DNA from: UBA2402 sp037139735
GTDB lineage: Bacteria > Planctomycetota > Phycisphaerae > Phycisphaerales > UBA1924
Reading direction: 5' to 3'
Length of the DNA: 64,000 bases
NCBI GenBank assembly: GCA_037139735.1
Contig: JBAXFU010000005.1
Span: forward strand, 1 to 64,000
In this document: positions 7,453 through 16,473 of the stretch, one piece after another
Layout: each line of letters opens with the position of its first letter
How positions within the stretch are numbered: the first letter of the stretch is position 1
Translations under genes and position numbers: made by a program
The notes under the pieces: generated by a model
Databases searched by the model: none
Seen by the model: the letters and a program-made list of their open reading frames with translations, nothing else
What the model was told of the DNA's origin: nothing

Positions 7453-8508
7453 TCAATACGCCAACGTCTGCTGCACGGCCTCGACGATCCGCTTGCTGTC
7501 GGGGAGGTACTCAAGCTCGAGCTTGTAGTACGGCATGATCGTGTCGAAGCCGGCGACACGCTGCACCGGGGCGTGCAGGTTGAGGAAGCAGTGCTCCTGG
7601 ATGATGCTCGAGAGCTCCGCGCCAAAGCCGCAGGTCTTGGGGGCCTCGTGCACGATCACGCAGCGACCGGTCTTGTTGACGCTCTCGATCACGGTGTCGC
7701 GATCGAGGGGCGAGATGGTGCGAAGGTCGATGAGTTCGACGCTGACATCCTCGGGGAGCGAGTCGAGGGCGGCGAGGGCCTGATAGACGCTCGCGCCCCA
7801 GGTCACCAGCGTGAGGTCGGCGCCCTCGGCGACGACCTTGGCCTTGCCGATGGGAATCGTGTACCGCTCCTCGGGGATCCATTCGCGGGTCGGGAGGCGA
7901 TAAACGCGCTTGGGCTCGAAGAAGATGACGGGGTCGGGGTCGGCGATGGCCGCCGCCAGCAGGCCCTTGGCGTCGAGCGGGGTCGAGGGCATGACGACCT
8001 TCAGGCCGGGCTGATGGGCGTAGATGGCTTCGGGCGAGTCGCTGTGCAGTTCGGGGGCGTGGATGCCGCCGCCGACGGGCACGCGGACCACCATGGGCAC
8101 CGTGATCGCGCCGCGGCTGCGGGTGCGGTACCGGGCGGCGTGGTTGCAGAGTTGGTCGTACGCGGGGCCGAGGAAGCCCTCGAACTGGATCTCGGGAATG
8201 GGCCGCATGCCGCCCATGGCCAGGCCGATGGCCGAGCCCATGATGCCCGACTCGCTGAGCGGGGTGTCGACGACGCGCTCCTCGCCGAAGCGGGCCTGCA
8301 GACCGTCGGTGGCGCGGAAGACGCCGCCGTTGAGGCCCACGTCTTCGCCCAGGCACATGACGCGGTCGTCAAGGTCCATCTCCTGCGACAGCGTCAGGGT
8401 GATGGCCTCGACGAGGTTGCACTCGACGAGCGCCTGTCCGCTCTGCTCGTCGATGCGACGGCGGAGCTTGGGGTTGAAGGGTTCCTTGACGGTGGTGGTG
8501 CTCGACAT
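7453..8508 (-). CDS. 2-oxoacid dehydrogenase E1 component, beta subunit
   Basis: This 351-residue protein matches E1 beta (transketolase-like pyrimidine-binding and C-terminal domains). Landmarks are the ALVECNLVEAITLTLSQEM start, the LGEDVG motif with the conserved Glu, and TPLSESGIMGSAIGLAMGG. Further motifs are NHAARYRTRSRGAITVPMVV and the C-terminal LIDLRTISPLDRDTV. With E1 alpha it forms the thiamine-diphosphate decarboxylase that feeds acyl groups to E2. It lies 78 nt after E1 alpha and 65 nt before E2 on the minus strand, as in pdh/bkd operons. No E3 (lipoamide dehydrogenase) gene follows. Confidence 0.95.
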   Translation of the reverse strand: MSSTTTVKEPFNPKLRRRIDEQSGQALVECNLVEAITLTLSQEMDLDDRVMCLGEDVGLNGGVFRATDGLQARFGEERVVDTPLSESGIMGSAIGLAMGGMRPIPEIQFEGFLGPAYDQLCNHAARYRTRSRGAITVPMVVRVPVGGGIHAPELHSDSPEAIYAHQPGLKVVMPSTPLDAKGLLAAAIADPDPVIFFEPKRVYRLPTREWIPEERYTIPIGKAKVVAEGADLTLVTWGASVYQALAALDSLPEDVSVELIDLRTISPLDRDTVIESVNKTGRCVIVHEAPKTCGFGAELSSIIQEHCFLNLHAPVQRVAGFDTIMPYYKLELEYLPDSKRIVEAVQQTLAY

Positions 8509-8586
8509 GGTGGCCTTTCGGAACGCTCCGCCGCCTCAACGGCGGGGAGTGGCGATGGACTTGGAAGATCACGACCCTCGAACGAA

Positions 8587-9699
8587 TCACCGGCCCGAGA
8601 GGCCGACCTGCTCGGGCGACTGCCCCAGCGAGTGGGTCCGCATCGTGCGACGCTGCACCTCAAGCTCGGGCGGGATCGTCGCGAACGTGTAGTCGAAGAT
8701 GTCCGACACCGGAGGCTTGGCGATCCCCTCGGCGGCTCGCACCACCTCGGAGACCATCACCTTGCCCGCCTCGTCGAGTTCGGCCTGCTTGGCGTCGTCC
8801 CACAGCCCCTTCGAGACCAGATACTTGCGGAGACGGATGATCGGGTCCTTGCCCACCCACGCCTCGACCTCGACCGGATCGCGATAGCGACGGGCATCGT
8901 CGGCCGTGGTGTGGTCGGCCAGGCGATAGGTCACGGCCTCGATGAAGGAAGGCCCGCCGCCCTTGCGGGCTCGCTCGATGGCGTCGCGGCTGGCCTTGTA
9001 GACCGCGAAGAGGTCGTTGCCGTCCACCCGCACGCAGGGCATGCCGTAGGCGATGGCCTTCTGGGCCACCGTGCTGCTCCACATCTGACGCTCGCGGGGC
9101 ACCGAGATGGCCCACTCGTTGTTCTGGCAGAAGAAGATGGTGGGCGTCTGCTGCACGCTGGCGAAGTTCATCGCCTCGTGGAAGTCGCCCTCGCTGGTCG
9201 CGCCGTCGCCGAAGTACGTGATGGCGACGCCGGGAATGCCCCGGAGCTTCATCGCCCACGAGATGCCAGTCGCGTGGAGCATCTGCGTGCCGATGGGGAT
9301 GCACAACGGGGTGATGTTCACGCCCTCGGGGATCTGGTTGCCTCGCTCGTCGCCCATCCAGTGCAGGAGCACGTAGTGCATGGGCAGGCCGTGCATCCAC
9401 AGGGCGGCGTTCTCGCGATAGCACGGCACCAGCCAGTCGACGCCCCGCTTGGCGGCGAAGGCCGAGCCGATGGCCGCCGCCTCCTGGCCCTTGTTCTGCG
9501 GGTACGTGCCCATGCGGCCCGAACGCTGGAGCTTGAAGGCCGTTTCGTCCAAGGCGCGGCACTTGCACATGTACTGGTAGAGCTCCAGCACGTGCTCGTC
9601 GGTGAGCGTGTCCTTCGCGAGTTGCTCGTCGAGAACGCCGTGCTCATCGAGAATGGAGATGTGCTCGACCGTCGCGGAGAAGTCAGTGCGGATGGGCAT
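8587..9699 (-). CDS. 2-oxoacid dehydrogenase E1 component, alpha subunit (pyruvate dehydrogenase type)
   Basis: This 370-residue protein has the E1 alpha fold. The thiamine-diphosphate motif is GDGATSEGDFHEAMNFASV, ending in NN (FFCQNNEW). The phosphorylation-loop-like region contains YRLADHTTADDARRYRD. QNKGQEAAAIGSAFA and PCYRENAALWMHG are also typical. It is closest in pattern to the acetyl-transferring pyruvate dehydrogenases of Bacillus-type complexes, although branched-chain oxoacid dehydrogenases share most motifs. It is the first gene of the operon E1 alpha, E1 beta, E2. A 72-nt gap separates it from the methyltransferase gene upstream on the same strand. Confidence 0.93.
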   Translation of the reverse strand: MPIRTDFSATVEHISILDEHGVLDEQLAKDTLTDEHVLELYQYMCKCRALDETAFKLQRSGRMGTYPQNKGQEAAAIGSAFAAKRGVDWLVPCYRENAALWMHGLPMHYVLLHWMGDERGNQIPEGVNITPLCIPIGTQMLHATGISWAMKLRGIPGVAITYFGDGATSEGDFHEAMNFASVQQTPTIFFCQNNEWAISVPRERQMWSSTVAQKAIAYGMPCVRVDGNDLFAVYKASRDAIERARKGGGPSFIEAVTYRLADHTTADDARRYRDPVEVEAWVGKDPIIRLRKYLVSKGLWDDAKQAELDEAGKVMVSEVVRAAEGIAKPPVSDIFDYTFATIPPELEVQRRTMRTHSLGQSPEQVGLSGR

Positions 9700-9771
9700 G
9701 GGCTAGGGTAGGGCCGCTCCGTGGCGCGTCCACTCGCCGCGGCCCGCTCCGGGCCTCCTCCGCCCCCCCGG

Positions 9772-10785
9772 TCAGGAGAAGGCGATCGCGGCGAATCGCC
9801 CCCGCTCGGCGGCGAAGTCCAACGGCGGCGGAGGCAGACGCAGCAGTCGCGGCTCGCGGCCCAATCCCTCACGCACCTCGCGCTCCAGTCGACCCGGGCG
9901 ACAGAGCTCCCGCGTGTTGGTCGAGGCGAAGATCACGCCCCTGGGATCGAGCAGCGTCGCCGCCTCCTTCACGAGCGTCGCGTAGTCGTCGACGGAACTC
10001 CACGGGGGGATCCCCTTGCGTTTCGAGCCGGCCGCGAAACTCGGCGGGTCGAGGATCACCAGGTCGTACCGGAGCCCCTTGCGCCTGGCGTACCCGATGA
10101 ACTCGAAGGTGTCCATCTTCGCGAAGCGGTGCGTCGCGGCGTCGAGCCCGTTGTGGGCGAAGTTGCGCCGCCCCCATTCGAGGTACCGAGGCGAGACGTC
10201 GACGCTCGTGGCGATCGCCCCCGCCGTCGCCGCCGCCACCGAGAAGGCGCACGTGTACGCGAAGGTGTTGAGCACCGCCGGCGCGGCCTGTCGTTCGCCG
10301 GCACGGCTCCGCACCCACGAGGCGACCCACGCCCGGTTCTCCCGCTGATCGAGGAAGAGCCCGGTGGAGAGGCCGTCGTACGGGCGCACCTCGAGCGACC
10401 AGCCGTGCTCTCGCACGACGACGGCCTCGGGCTGCGGCTCCCCCGCCGCCGGCACGGGATCGGTCACGCCCTCGGGCATCTCGCCTCCCATGCGGGAGCG
10501 GTCCTTCGCGAAGGGCTTGTGGTAGACGGCGCGAACGCCCAGGGGCGAGAGCGCGGCCAACGCGTCGCGGGCCGCCGCGATCGCGTCGAACCTCGCCGGC
10601 GCGGCGCCCTCGTGCGTGATCAGCGTGGCGAAGGGTCCGTAGACATCGACGAACACGCCGTCGATGCCGTCGGGGCCGCCGGCAAGCGCGCGAAAGGCTT
10701 GCGTCCGCCCGCGTCGGATGACGTCGCCGCGTCGCTCGAGGGCGGCTGCGATCAGGTCGCGGAAGGAAGCCGGGCGATCGCCCAC
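9772..10785 (-). CDS. Class I SAM-dependent RNA methyltransferase (RlmI/RlmK-like)
   Basis: This 337-residue enzyme resembles the 23S rRNA cytosine-C5/guanine methyltransferases RlmI and RlmK-C. It has the pre-SAM strand segment GLSTGLFLDQRENR, the SAM-binding region FAYTCAFSVAAATAGA with acidic VDVSPRYLEWGRRN, and the catalytic-type motif ILDPPSFA. The N-terminal PUA domain of E. coli RlmI is absent; the first 100 residues contain a short beta-rich region (GVFVDVYGPFATLITHEG) of the EEHEE type. The target nucleotide cannot be predicted. It follows the PhoU-like gene by 3 nt on the same strand, so the two are likely co-transcribed. Confidence 0.85.
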   Translation of the reverse strand: MGDRPASFRDLIAAALERRGDVIRRGRTQAFRALAGGPDGIDGVFVDVYGPFATLITHEGAAPARFDAIAAARDALAALSPLGVRAVYHKPFAKDRSRMGGEMPEGVTDPVPAAGEPQPEAVVVREHGWSLEVRPYDGLSTGLFLDQRENRAWVASWVRSRAGERQAAPAVLNTFAYTCAFSVAAATAGAIATSVDVSPRYLEWGRRNFAHNGLDAATHRFAKMDTFEFIGYARRKGLRYDLVILDPPSFAAGSKRKGIPPWSSVDDYATLVKEAATLLDPRGVIFASTNTRELCRPGRLEREVREGLGREPRLLRLPPPPLDFAAERGRFAAIAFS

Positions 10786-10788
10786 GCG

Positions 10789-11514
10789 TCAGGCCTTCTG
10801 TTCCACGCGTTCCCACGCGTTGAGGCCGTGGCGAACGATGGCGCCGGTGGTGAGGTAGATCACCTGCTCGGCGATGTTGGTGCAGTGGTCCGCGATGATC
10901 TCGCAGGCCGTCGCGACTTCATGCAGCGCGAAGGCGAAGTCCGCGGACATCTGCCCTCGCACCATCTTCTGCTCGGCGTCCCGCAGCAGCGCGTCCTTGA
11001 AGGCCGTCACCGCGTGCTGGCTCTGGAGCACGATGTTCGCCAGGTTCGGATCGTCGCGGAGCACCGCCGTGTTCACGTCGCGGACGATCCCCACCACGCT
11101 GTTGGCCATCACGCGGAAGGTGTCGGGGAAGGCCTGGCCAGCCGCGCCGCCGATCTTCGCGGCCAGCACCATGTCGGCGAGTTCCACCGCCACGTCCGCC
11201 GTCCGCTCGAACTCGTTGTTCACCTTCACGATGGTCACCACGGCCCGGAGCTGCTCGGGGTGGAGTTCGGAGGGGTCGACGCGATCCCGCTTGGTGGCGT
11301 CGGTCAGCAGTTGCACGCAGGCCCGCTCGAGTTCGACATCGACGACGTCGATCAGGTCGTCCTGATTCTTCACCCATGCCGCCCGCTCCAGGCTCCCGGT
11401 GAAGATCGCGTCGAAGGCGGCTTCGAGCACGCCCTGCACGCGCTTGCCCTGGGCGACCAGGTCGCCCTTGAGGCGTTGCGTCCGCTGCACGAATCCTTCG
11501 GTGTCGGTCGTCAT
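10789..11514 (-). CDS. PhoU-like phosphate signalling protein
   Basis: This 241-residue all-helical protein has two PhoU repeats. The metal-binding motifs are VNNEFERTADVAVELADM in the first repeat and CEIIADHCTNIAEQVIYLTTG in the second. PhoU proteins adjust the PstSCAB transporter and the PhoR kinase to phosphate supply and act at the inner face of the membrane. No pst or pho genes are seen nearby, so its partner is unknown. The stop codon lies 3 nt before the start of the rRNA methyltransferase gene. Confidence 0.88.
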   Translation of the reverse strand: MTTDTEGFVQRTQRLKGDLVAQGKRVQGVLEAAFDAIFTGSLERAAWVKNQDDLIDVVDVELERACVQLLTDATKRDRVDPSELHPEQLRAVVTIVKVNNEFERTADVAVELADMVLAAKIGGAAGQAFPDTFRVMANSVVGIVRDVNTAVLRDDPNLANIVLQSQHAVTAFKDALLRDAEQKMVRGQMSADFAFALHEVATACEIIADHCTNIAEQVIYLTTGAIVRHGLNAWERVEQKA

Positions 11515-11657
11515 GGGTGGGAGAGAGCGGTCCGCCGAACAGGAACCACGTGATGGCCTTCAACCGTAGGGCCCGCCCTGCGACCGCGACGCGGGGCGGG
11601 CTCGCCCTTGGCCGCCCCTCGATCCCGTCCCCCACCGCTCATATGCTTTCCCGGACC

Positions 11658-12095
11658 ATGATCACCCCCTCCCCGACCACCAAGATCGACCCCACGCACG
11701 CCCGCGGCACCTTCGTCGCCGCCGTCGCGGAAACCGCCACCAAGCCGGCCTTCGTCAAGTTCGCCGTGCCCAACACGAGCTACGAGCTCCACCTCCGCGC
11801 GGTCGGCTCCGTCACGGCCGAGCCCGGCAAGCGGCTCATCGGCGTCATTCGGGCCCAGGCACGGCGCATCGACACCACGCAGACCGGTGGTCAGTTCGTC
11901 GAGCCCGTGATGGGTCGTCCTCGCCGCGTGCAGGGCACCGTGGTCGCCATCGTCGGCGATGCCGTGGTGGTCAACGCCGGCACGCCGATCCACTGCACGC
12001 CCACCGATCCGCGTCAGAAGGCCGCGGACTTCACCCCCGGCCAGTTCGTCGGCTTCGACGTGCTCGACGGCGCCTCGATCGAGCAGGTCCGCTGA
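11658..12095 (+). CDS. Hypothetical protein upstream of xseA
   Basis: This 145-residue protein has no family I can name. It is acidic-to-neutral, beta-rich and soluble, with no signal peptide or membrane segment. Segments such as VQGTVVAIVGDAVVVNAGTP and GQFVGFDVLDGASIEQVR suggest a small OB-like or barrel fold. Two in-frame ATGs, at 11643 and 11658, are possible starts, and a much longer upstream frame exists only because stops are rare in this GC-rich DNA. It ends 37 nt before xseA on the same strand, so it may be co-transcribed with the exonuclease VII genes and act in nucleic-acid metabolism. That link rests on position only. Confidence 0.65.
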   Translation: MITPSPTTKIDPTHARGTFVAAVAETATKPAFVKFAVPNTSYELHLRAVGSVTAEPGKRLIGVIRAQARRIDTTQTGGQFVEPVMGRPRRVQGTVVAIVGDAVVVNAGTPIHCTPTDPRQKAADFTPGQFVGFDVLDGASIEQVR

Positions 12096-12132
12096 GCGGC
12101 CCGCCATCACTCCGCCAGGAGACCTTCGTCCA

Positions 12133-13614
12133 GTGTCGAGGTCCCTCTTCGATCCCCAGCGGACCGCCGCCGCTCGCTCGCAGGCCGCCCCAGACGGGGG
12201 CGACGCTCCGCTCACGGTGACGCAACTCGCGGCTCGGATCGACGGCACGCTCAAGGCGGGCATGGCCCAGGCCGTGCGATTCAGCGGCGAGGTCTCGGGC
12301 TTCCGCGACGGCGATCACTGGTACTTCACCATCAAGGACGCCGGCGCGGCCGTCAACTGCGTCCTGTGGCGTTCGGGCAAGAAAAACGTCAAGTTCACGC
12401 CGACCAACGGCCAGCAGGTGCTCGCCAAGGGTCGCGTCGAGTTCTACGCGCCGCAGGGACGCGTCTCGGTCATCCTCGACTCCCTCGAGCCCGTCGGCGC
12501 AGGCGCGCTCGATCTGGCCTTCAGGGCCTTGTGCGAGGAACTCCGCGGCTTGGGCTGGTTCGCCGAGGAACGCAAGCGGCCGCTCCCGCACTTTCCCGCC
12601 AAGATCGCCGTGGTCACCAGCCGCACCGCCGCCGCCTTGCAGGACGTGCTCGTGACCATGCGCAAGCGATGCCCGGCCGTGGGCGTGCTGCTGGTGGACT
12701 GCCGGGTGCAGGGGCAGGGAGCCGCCGAAGAGGTGGCCGCCGCCATCCGCGAGGTCGGCGGCCGGGCGAAGGAGCTTGGTGTCGAAGCCGTCCTCGTCAC
12801 CCGAGGCGGCGGGTCGATGGAGGATCTGTGGACCTTCAACGAACGCGCCGTCGCCCAGGCGATCGTCGAGTGTCCCGTTCCCGTCGTGGCCGCCATCGGC
12901 CACGAGACCGACACGACCATCGCCGAACTCGTCGCCGACCTTCGCGCCGCCACGCCCACCCAGGCCGCCATGCGGCTGACGCCCGATGTCGCCGCACTCG
13001 CCCAGCAGGTGCACTCCGTCGGGGGCCGCCTTGCCATGCTGGTGCGTCAGGGGCTTGAGAGCCGCCGGCGACTGCTCGAGTCGGTCGCCTCGCGGCCGGT
13101 GCTCGCCTCGCCTCATCGCGCCTTGGAGGCGTATGAACTCGCCATCGATCGAGGCGCCGAGCAACTGGTCGGGGCCGTTCAGGCGAGCGTGAGCCGGCGG
13201 CGTGCCGGCGTCGATCGGCTTGCGCTGCGGCTGGAACGCTGCCGCCCGGCGGCACAACTCGCCTCGCGTGCCTCGCGGGTCGCCGCCGCCGACGTGTCGC
13301 TCCGGGCCGCCCTCCGCCATCGTCTGGATCGCCTTCGCGCGGGCGTCGACGCCGCCGCTCGCCAGTTGGAGGCCGTCAGCCCGCTGCGGGTGCTCGAACG
13401 CGGGTATTCGGTGACGACGACCGCCGACGGGACGCTGGTCCGCCGCACGGCCGATGCCCCGGCGGGCTCGGAACTTCTGACGCGGGTGGCCGACGGGGTG
13501 GTTCGCTCGAGGGTGGAGGGCCCGCCGCCCGACCCGGCGACCGAATCCGCGCGCAGGTCGCCGCGAGGCAAGGGTACGGGCGGCACGGGCCAAGGCGGTT
13601 CGCTCTTCGCCTGA
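12133..13614 (+). CDS. xseA: Exodeoxyribonuclease VII large subunit
   Basis: This 493-residue protein has the XseA layout: an N-terminal OB-fold (VRFSGEVSGFRDGDHWYFTI), a central catalytic region and a long helical C-terminal region. The catalytic region carries KIAVVTSRTAAALQDVL, LVTRGGGSMEDLWTFNE and AAIGHETDTTIAELVADLRA. With XseB it degrades single-stranded DNA from both ends into oligonucleotides in repair and recombination. The GTG at 12133 is preferred because AGGAGA lies 10 nt upstream and the domain begins soon after; longer in-frame starts would overlap the preceding gene by more than 130 nt. xseB follows 37 nt downstream. Confidence 0.95.
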   Translation: MSRSLFDPQRTAAARSQAAPDGGDAPLTVTQLAARIDGTLKAGMAQAVRFSGEVSGFRDGDHWYFTIKDAGAAVNCVLWRSGKKNVKFTPTNGQQVLAKGRVEFYAPQGRVSVILDSLEPVGAGALDLAFRALCEELRGLGWFAEERKRPLPHFPAKIAVVTSRTAAALQDVLVTMRKRCPAVGVLLVDCRVQGQGAAEEVAAAIREVGGRAKELGVEAVLVTRGGGSMEDLWTFNERAVAQAIVECPVPVVAAIGHETDTTIAELVADLRAATPTQAAMRLTPDVAALAQQVHSVGGRLAMLVRQGLESRRRLLESVASRPVLASPHRALEAYELAIDRGAEQLVGAVQASVSRRRAGVDRLALRLERCRPAAQLASRASRVAAADVSLRAALRHRLDRLRAGVDAAARQLEAVSPLRVLERGYSVTTTADGTLVRRTADAPAGSELLTRVADGVVRSRVEGPPPDPATESARRSPRGKGTGGTGQGGSLFA

Positions 13615-13651
13615 GCGACCGGCGTCGGGCGAAGCCCGAGGCGGGCTAATC

Positions 13652-13891
13652 TTGCTCGTGAGCACCACCAAGGCAGCGAAGGATGCGACCAACCCCGAGG
13701 ACCTCCCCTTCGAGGCGGCGATGGAACGCCTCGAGGCCATCGTGGAGCGGATCGAGCAGGGGGAAGTCGGGCTCGAGGAGTCGGTGAAGGAGTACGAAAA
13801 GGGCGTGGCCCTGCTCGCGCGGTGTCGACACATCCTGAGTCAGGCCGAGCAGAAGATCGAAGAGCTGAACAAGGCCTCCCCCAAGGCGTGA
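13652..13891 (+). CDS. xseB: Exodeoxyribonuclease VII small subunit
   Basis: This 79-residue protein has the XseB signature LPFEAAMERLEAIVERIEQG followed by LEESVKEYEKGVALLARCRH and a helical tail. It binds the long helical arm of XseA to form active exonuclease VII. Its place directly after xseA supports the call. The start is either TTG at 13652 or GTG at 13658; neither has a clearly better ribosome-binding site. Confidence 0.93.
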   Translation: MLVSTTKAAKDATNPEDLPFEAAMERLEAIVERIEQGEVGLEESVKEYEKGVALLARCRHILSQAEQKIEELNKASPKA

Positions 13892-14054
13892 TCCCCCTGC
13901 CCCGGGCCCCCGGCCGAGCGGCCGCCGGGTCGGAACGCTCCCCGATCGGCGGGGTGACGGGGGCCTGTTCTGGTGAAAGCAAGGCGGAGCGTCCGATGGA
14001 CGCAAGGAGGTGCCGCAGCGGCGGCGCCAGACGCCCCCGCGACGGACACGCCCC

Positions 14055-15503
14055 ATGCCCGAACTGGCCCGCTACGAACTCCTGATGACGATGTTGAGCG
14101 TGGTGAACGTGCTCTTCGCCTGCGCCTTCGGGGCGTGCATCGGCTCGCTGGTGAACGTGCTGGTCTATCGAATCCCGCTCGGGCTCGACGTGGTGAGCCC
14201 TCCGTCGCGATGTCCGAACTGCGAGACGCGGCTGACGTGGCGGGAGAACATTCCGATCTTCGGGTGGCTGGCCCTCGGGGGCAAGTGCCGCTTCTGCCGC
14301 TCGCCCATCTCGGCGGAATACCCCATCGTCGAGACGGTGGTGGCGGTGGCGTTCGGGCTCGTCTTCCTGAAGCTGTATTCCCAAGGGCCGTTCCTTGGCG
14401 TCCCGTTCAACGAGTTGACCCCCTCGTGGAGCAAGGGCACCTTCGTCACGACTTGGCCGATGATGGTCATCGTGCTGACGCTCGTGGGCTGCCTGACGGC
14501 CATCACGCTGATCGACGCCCGCACCTTCTTCATCCCGCTGGTGCTCACCTGGGTCCCCGCCGGGGCGGCGGTCGTGCTGACCGGCGTGCAGTTCGCCTTG
14601 GTCGCCATGGCGCCCGAGCACGAACGGCCGCGGTTCGCGTCCTCGTGGGACTGGAGCATCGCCACCCCGGGCCCCAGCGGCTGGATGGCCGCCGGCGCGG
14701 TCGCGGGGGTGGGGCTGGGCCTGCTCATCTCCAACCTGCTCCTGGCCTTCGGCGTGATCCGCCGCAGCTATCACGATTACGACACGTGGCTGGAAGCCCG
14801 GCAGCAGGAGTTGGGCATCCCGCAGTCCCCCAACGACCCGGGCCTGTGGCTGGAATATCCCCACGCCCGCCGGGAGGCCATCCGCGAGGTGCTCTTCCTC
14901 GCGCCGGCGATCCTGCTGGGCGTCCTTGGGGCACGGCTGGGGATGGCCCAGGCCGGCGCCTGGCAGCACATCATCGGGATCGACGTCTCAACCGGACTCG
15001 ACATCGACGAGTGGCATTCGTCCAACCAACTCCCCCACTGGGCCAGCGTCGCCAGCGGCGTGCTCATGGGGTATCTGGTCGGGGGCGGGGCCGTGTGGCT
15101 CTTCCGCATCGTCGGCACGCTCGTCAAGGGGCAGGACGCCATGGGCATGGGTGACGTGCACCTGATGGCGGCGGTGGGCGCGTGCCTGGGGTGGCCCACG
15201 GCGGTGCTCGGGTTCTTTGCCGCGGCCTTCGTCGGTCTGGTCTGGAACTTCCGCGGGGTCTTCAAGGTCTGGCGGCTGGGTTCTCTGGCTCGGCGCGTCT
15301 CGACCCATCGCCACCAGCTCGAGCTGTTGTTGAAAGGCTGTCGGTTCGGCCGAGCGCTTCGGATGCTGTCCGGAACGCCCCAGCAGATGCCCTTTGGACC
15401 CTACCTGGCGGTCGGCACGTTCATGGTCTGGTACCTGCAGCCGCTGGTGGAGCGGGTGCTAGGGCCGATCTTCCGGCACGGGCTTCGATTCACGCTGCCT
15501 TGA
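14055..15503 (+). CDS. Prepilin peptidase (A24 family), enlarged
   Basis: This 482-residue polytopic membrane protein is a prepilin peptidase/N-methyltransferase of the PilD/GspO type. The N terminus has a membrane segment with GACIGSLVNVLVYRIPLG and the zinc-binding CPNC and CRFC pairs. The two catalytic Asp residues are likely in LIDARTFFIP and in the GMGDVHLMAAVGA motif. The usual length is 250-290 residues. Here about 150 residues with extra hydrophobic segments are inserted between the two catalytic Asp regions, and there is a C-terminal extension. It would cleave and methylate the pseudopilins encoded at 42-54 kb. I chose the ATG at 14055, just before the first membrane helix. Confidence 0.9.
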   Translation: MPELARYELLMTMLSVVNVLFACAFGACIGSLVNVLVYRIPLGLDVVSPPSRCPNCETRLTWRENIPIFGWLALGGKCRFCRSPISAEYPIVETVVAVAFGLVFLKLYSQGPFLGVPFNELTPSWSKGTFVTTWPMMVIVLTLVGCLTAITLIDARTFFIPLVLTWVPAGAAVVLTGVQFALVAMAPEHERPRFASSWDWSIATPGPSGWMAAGAVAGVGLGLLISNLLLAFGVIRRSYHDYDTWLEARQQELGIPQSPNDPGLWLEYPHARREAIREVLFLAPAILLGVLGARLGMAQAGAWQHIIGIDVSTGLDIDEWHSSNQLPHWASVASGVLMGYLVGGGAVWLFRIVGTLVKGQDAMGMGDVHLMAAVGACLGWPTAVLGFFAAAFVGLVWNFRGVFKVWRLGSLARRVSTHRHQLELLLKGCRFGRALRMLSGTPQQMPFGPYLAVGTFMVWYLQPLVERVLGPIFRHGLRFTLP

Positions 15504-15630
15504 CGGCTGAGGGGTTCCGACGGCTGAGGTTGCCCGACGGTGGTGACGGGGACGATTTGGACCCGGGCGGTGGAGCGTCTGTCGGATCCCGTCGCGGGCT
15601 GAAAAAAATCCACGGAATTGCCCGAAGGCG

Positions 15631-15659
15631 TTCACAAACCCTTGCGGCATCGGTACGAT
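15631..15659 (+). promoter_or_regulatory. Promoter of the OmpA-type lipoprotein gene
   Basis: TTCACA at 15631-15636 and TACGAT at 15654-15659 are separated by exactly 17 nt, a good sigma-70 arrangement in an otherwise GC-rich gap. The predicted transcript would carry a leader of about 110 nt before the ATG at 15776. Confidence 0.5.
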
Positions 15660-15775
15660 TCGCCCGCTCGACGGACATGGAAATCCGGCGAGGCTCGATC
15701 CGTCGAGCGTTGGCTGGCGATGTCGTGTTGTCGACGGCCGACTCGGTTCAAGGGCACTTCAGCAAGGGGCAGTTC

Positions 15776-16444
15776 ATGGCAAGGTCGACCATCATCCGTC
15801 AGATCGGCATCGGGTTCATCGCGTTGGTTTCGGCCACCATGGTCATGGGCGGCTGCAGCTCGCAGAAGAAGCAGACGGAAGCCGCGCTCGCCGAGGCCGC
15901 CGATCTTCGCGAGAAGGTCGCGACCCTCGATCAGGCCAATCGCGACAAGGACGGCAAGATCGCCGAACTGCAGACGGCGCTGAGCACCTGCCAGACGCAG
16001 CTGGCCGCCAAGCCCGCCAGCGAGCCCAACCCCGCGATCGCCGACGGCGGCACCTCGTCGGGCGGCAGCAAGGACTTCTCGAAGGACAGCGACGGCAACA
16101 TGCGCGCTCGTCTGTCGGGCGACATCCTCTTCGATCCGGGCCAGGCGACGCTCAAGTCCGGCGCGAAGAAGACGCTGGACCGCATCGCCGCGGAGATCAA
16201 GTCGAAGTACCGCTCGAGCGAGATCCGCGTCGAAGGTCACACCGACACCGATCCGATCCGCAAGGCCAAGGGTCGATTCACCAGCAACGAGGCCCTGAGC
16301 GAGGCTCGCGCCGACGCGGTCCGCAAGTACCTCGTCAGCAAGGGCGTCACCGCCAGCCGCGTCGAGGCCGTCGGTTACGGCGCCACCAAGCCCAAGAACA
16401 GCAAGGCGGCCAGCCGCCGGGTCGAGATCGTGATCCTCAAGTGA
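15776..16444 (+). CDS. OmpA/Pal-family peptidoglycan-associated lipoprotein
   Basis: This 222-residue protein has a lipoprotein signal ending in lipobox VMGGC (Cys27). A coiled-coil segment (residues about 33-75, heptad-rich with KVATLDQANRDKDGKIAEL) and a Gly/Ser linker follow. The C-terminal OmpA domain contains GDILFDPGQATLKSGAKKTL, VEGHTDTDPIRKAK and a SRRVEIVI end. The OmpA domain binds peptidoglycan non-covalently, so the protein probably tethers the outer membrane to the cell wall. It is monocistronic: it has its own promoter and is followed by a classical terminator. Longer upstream starts in the same frame lie in non-conserved sequence. Confidence 0.93.
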   Translation: MARSTIIRQIGIGFIALVSATMVMGGCSSQKKQTEAALAEAADLREKVATLDQANRDKDGKIAELQTALSTCQTQLAAKPASEPNPAIADGGTSSGGSKDFSKDSDGNMRARLSGDILFDPGQATLKSGAKKTLDRIAAEIKSKYRSSEIRVEGHTDTDPIRKAKGRFTSNEALSEARADAVRKYLVSKGVTASRVEAVGYGATKPKNSKAASRRVEIVILK

Positions 16445-16473
16445 TCGCCTCCCGACCCTCCTGATCATCATGC

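Noticed and set aside
13179..14969. 596-residue minus-strand open frame across xseA, xseB and the prepilin peptidase start
   Set aside because: It runs antisense to three well-supported genes and has no recognisable domain.
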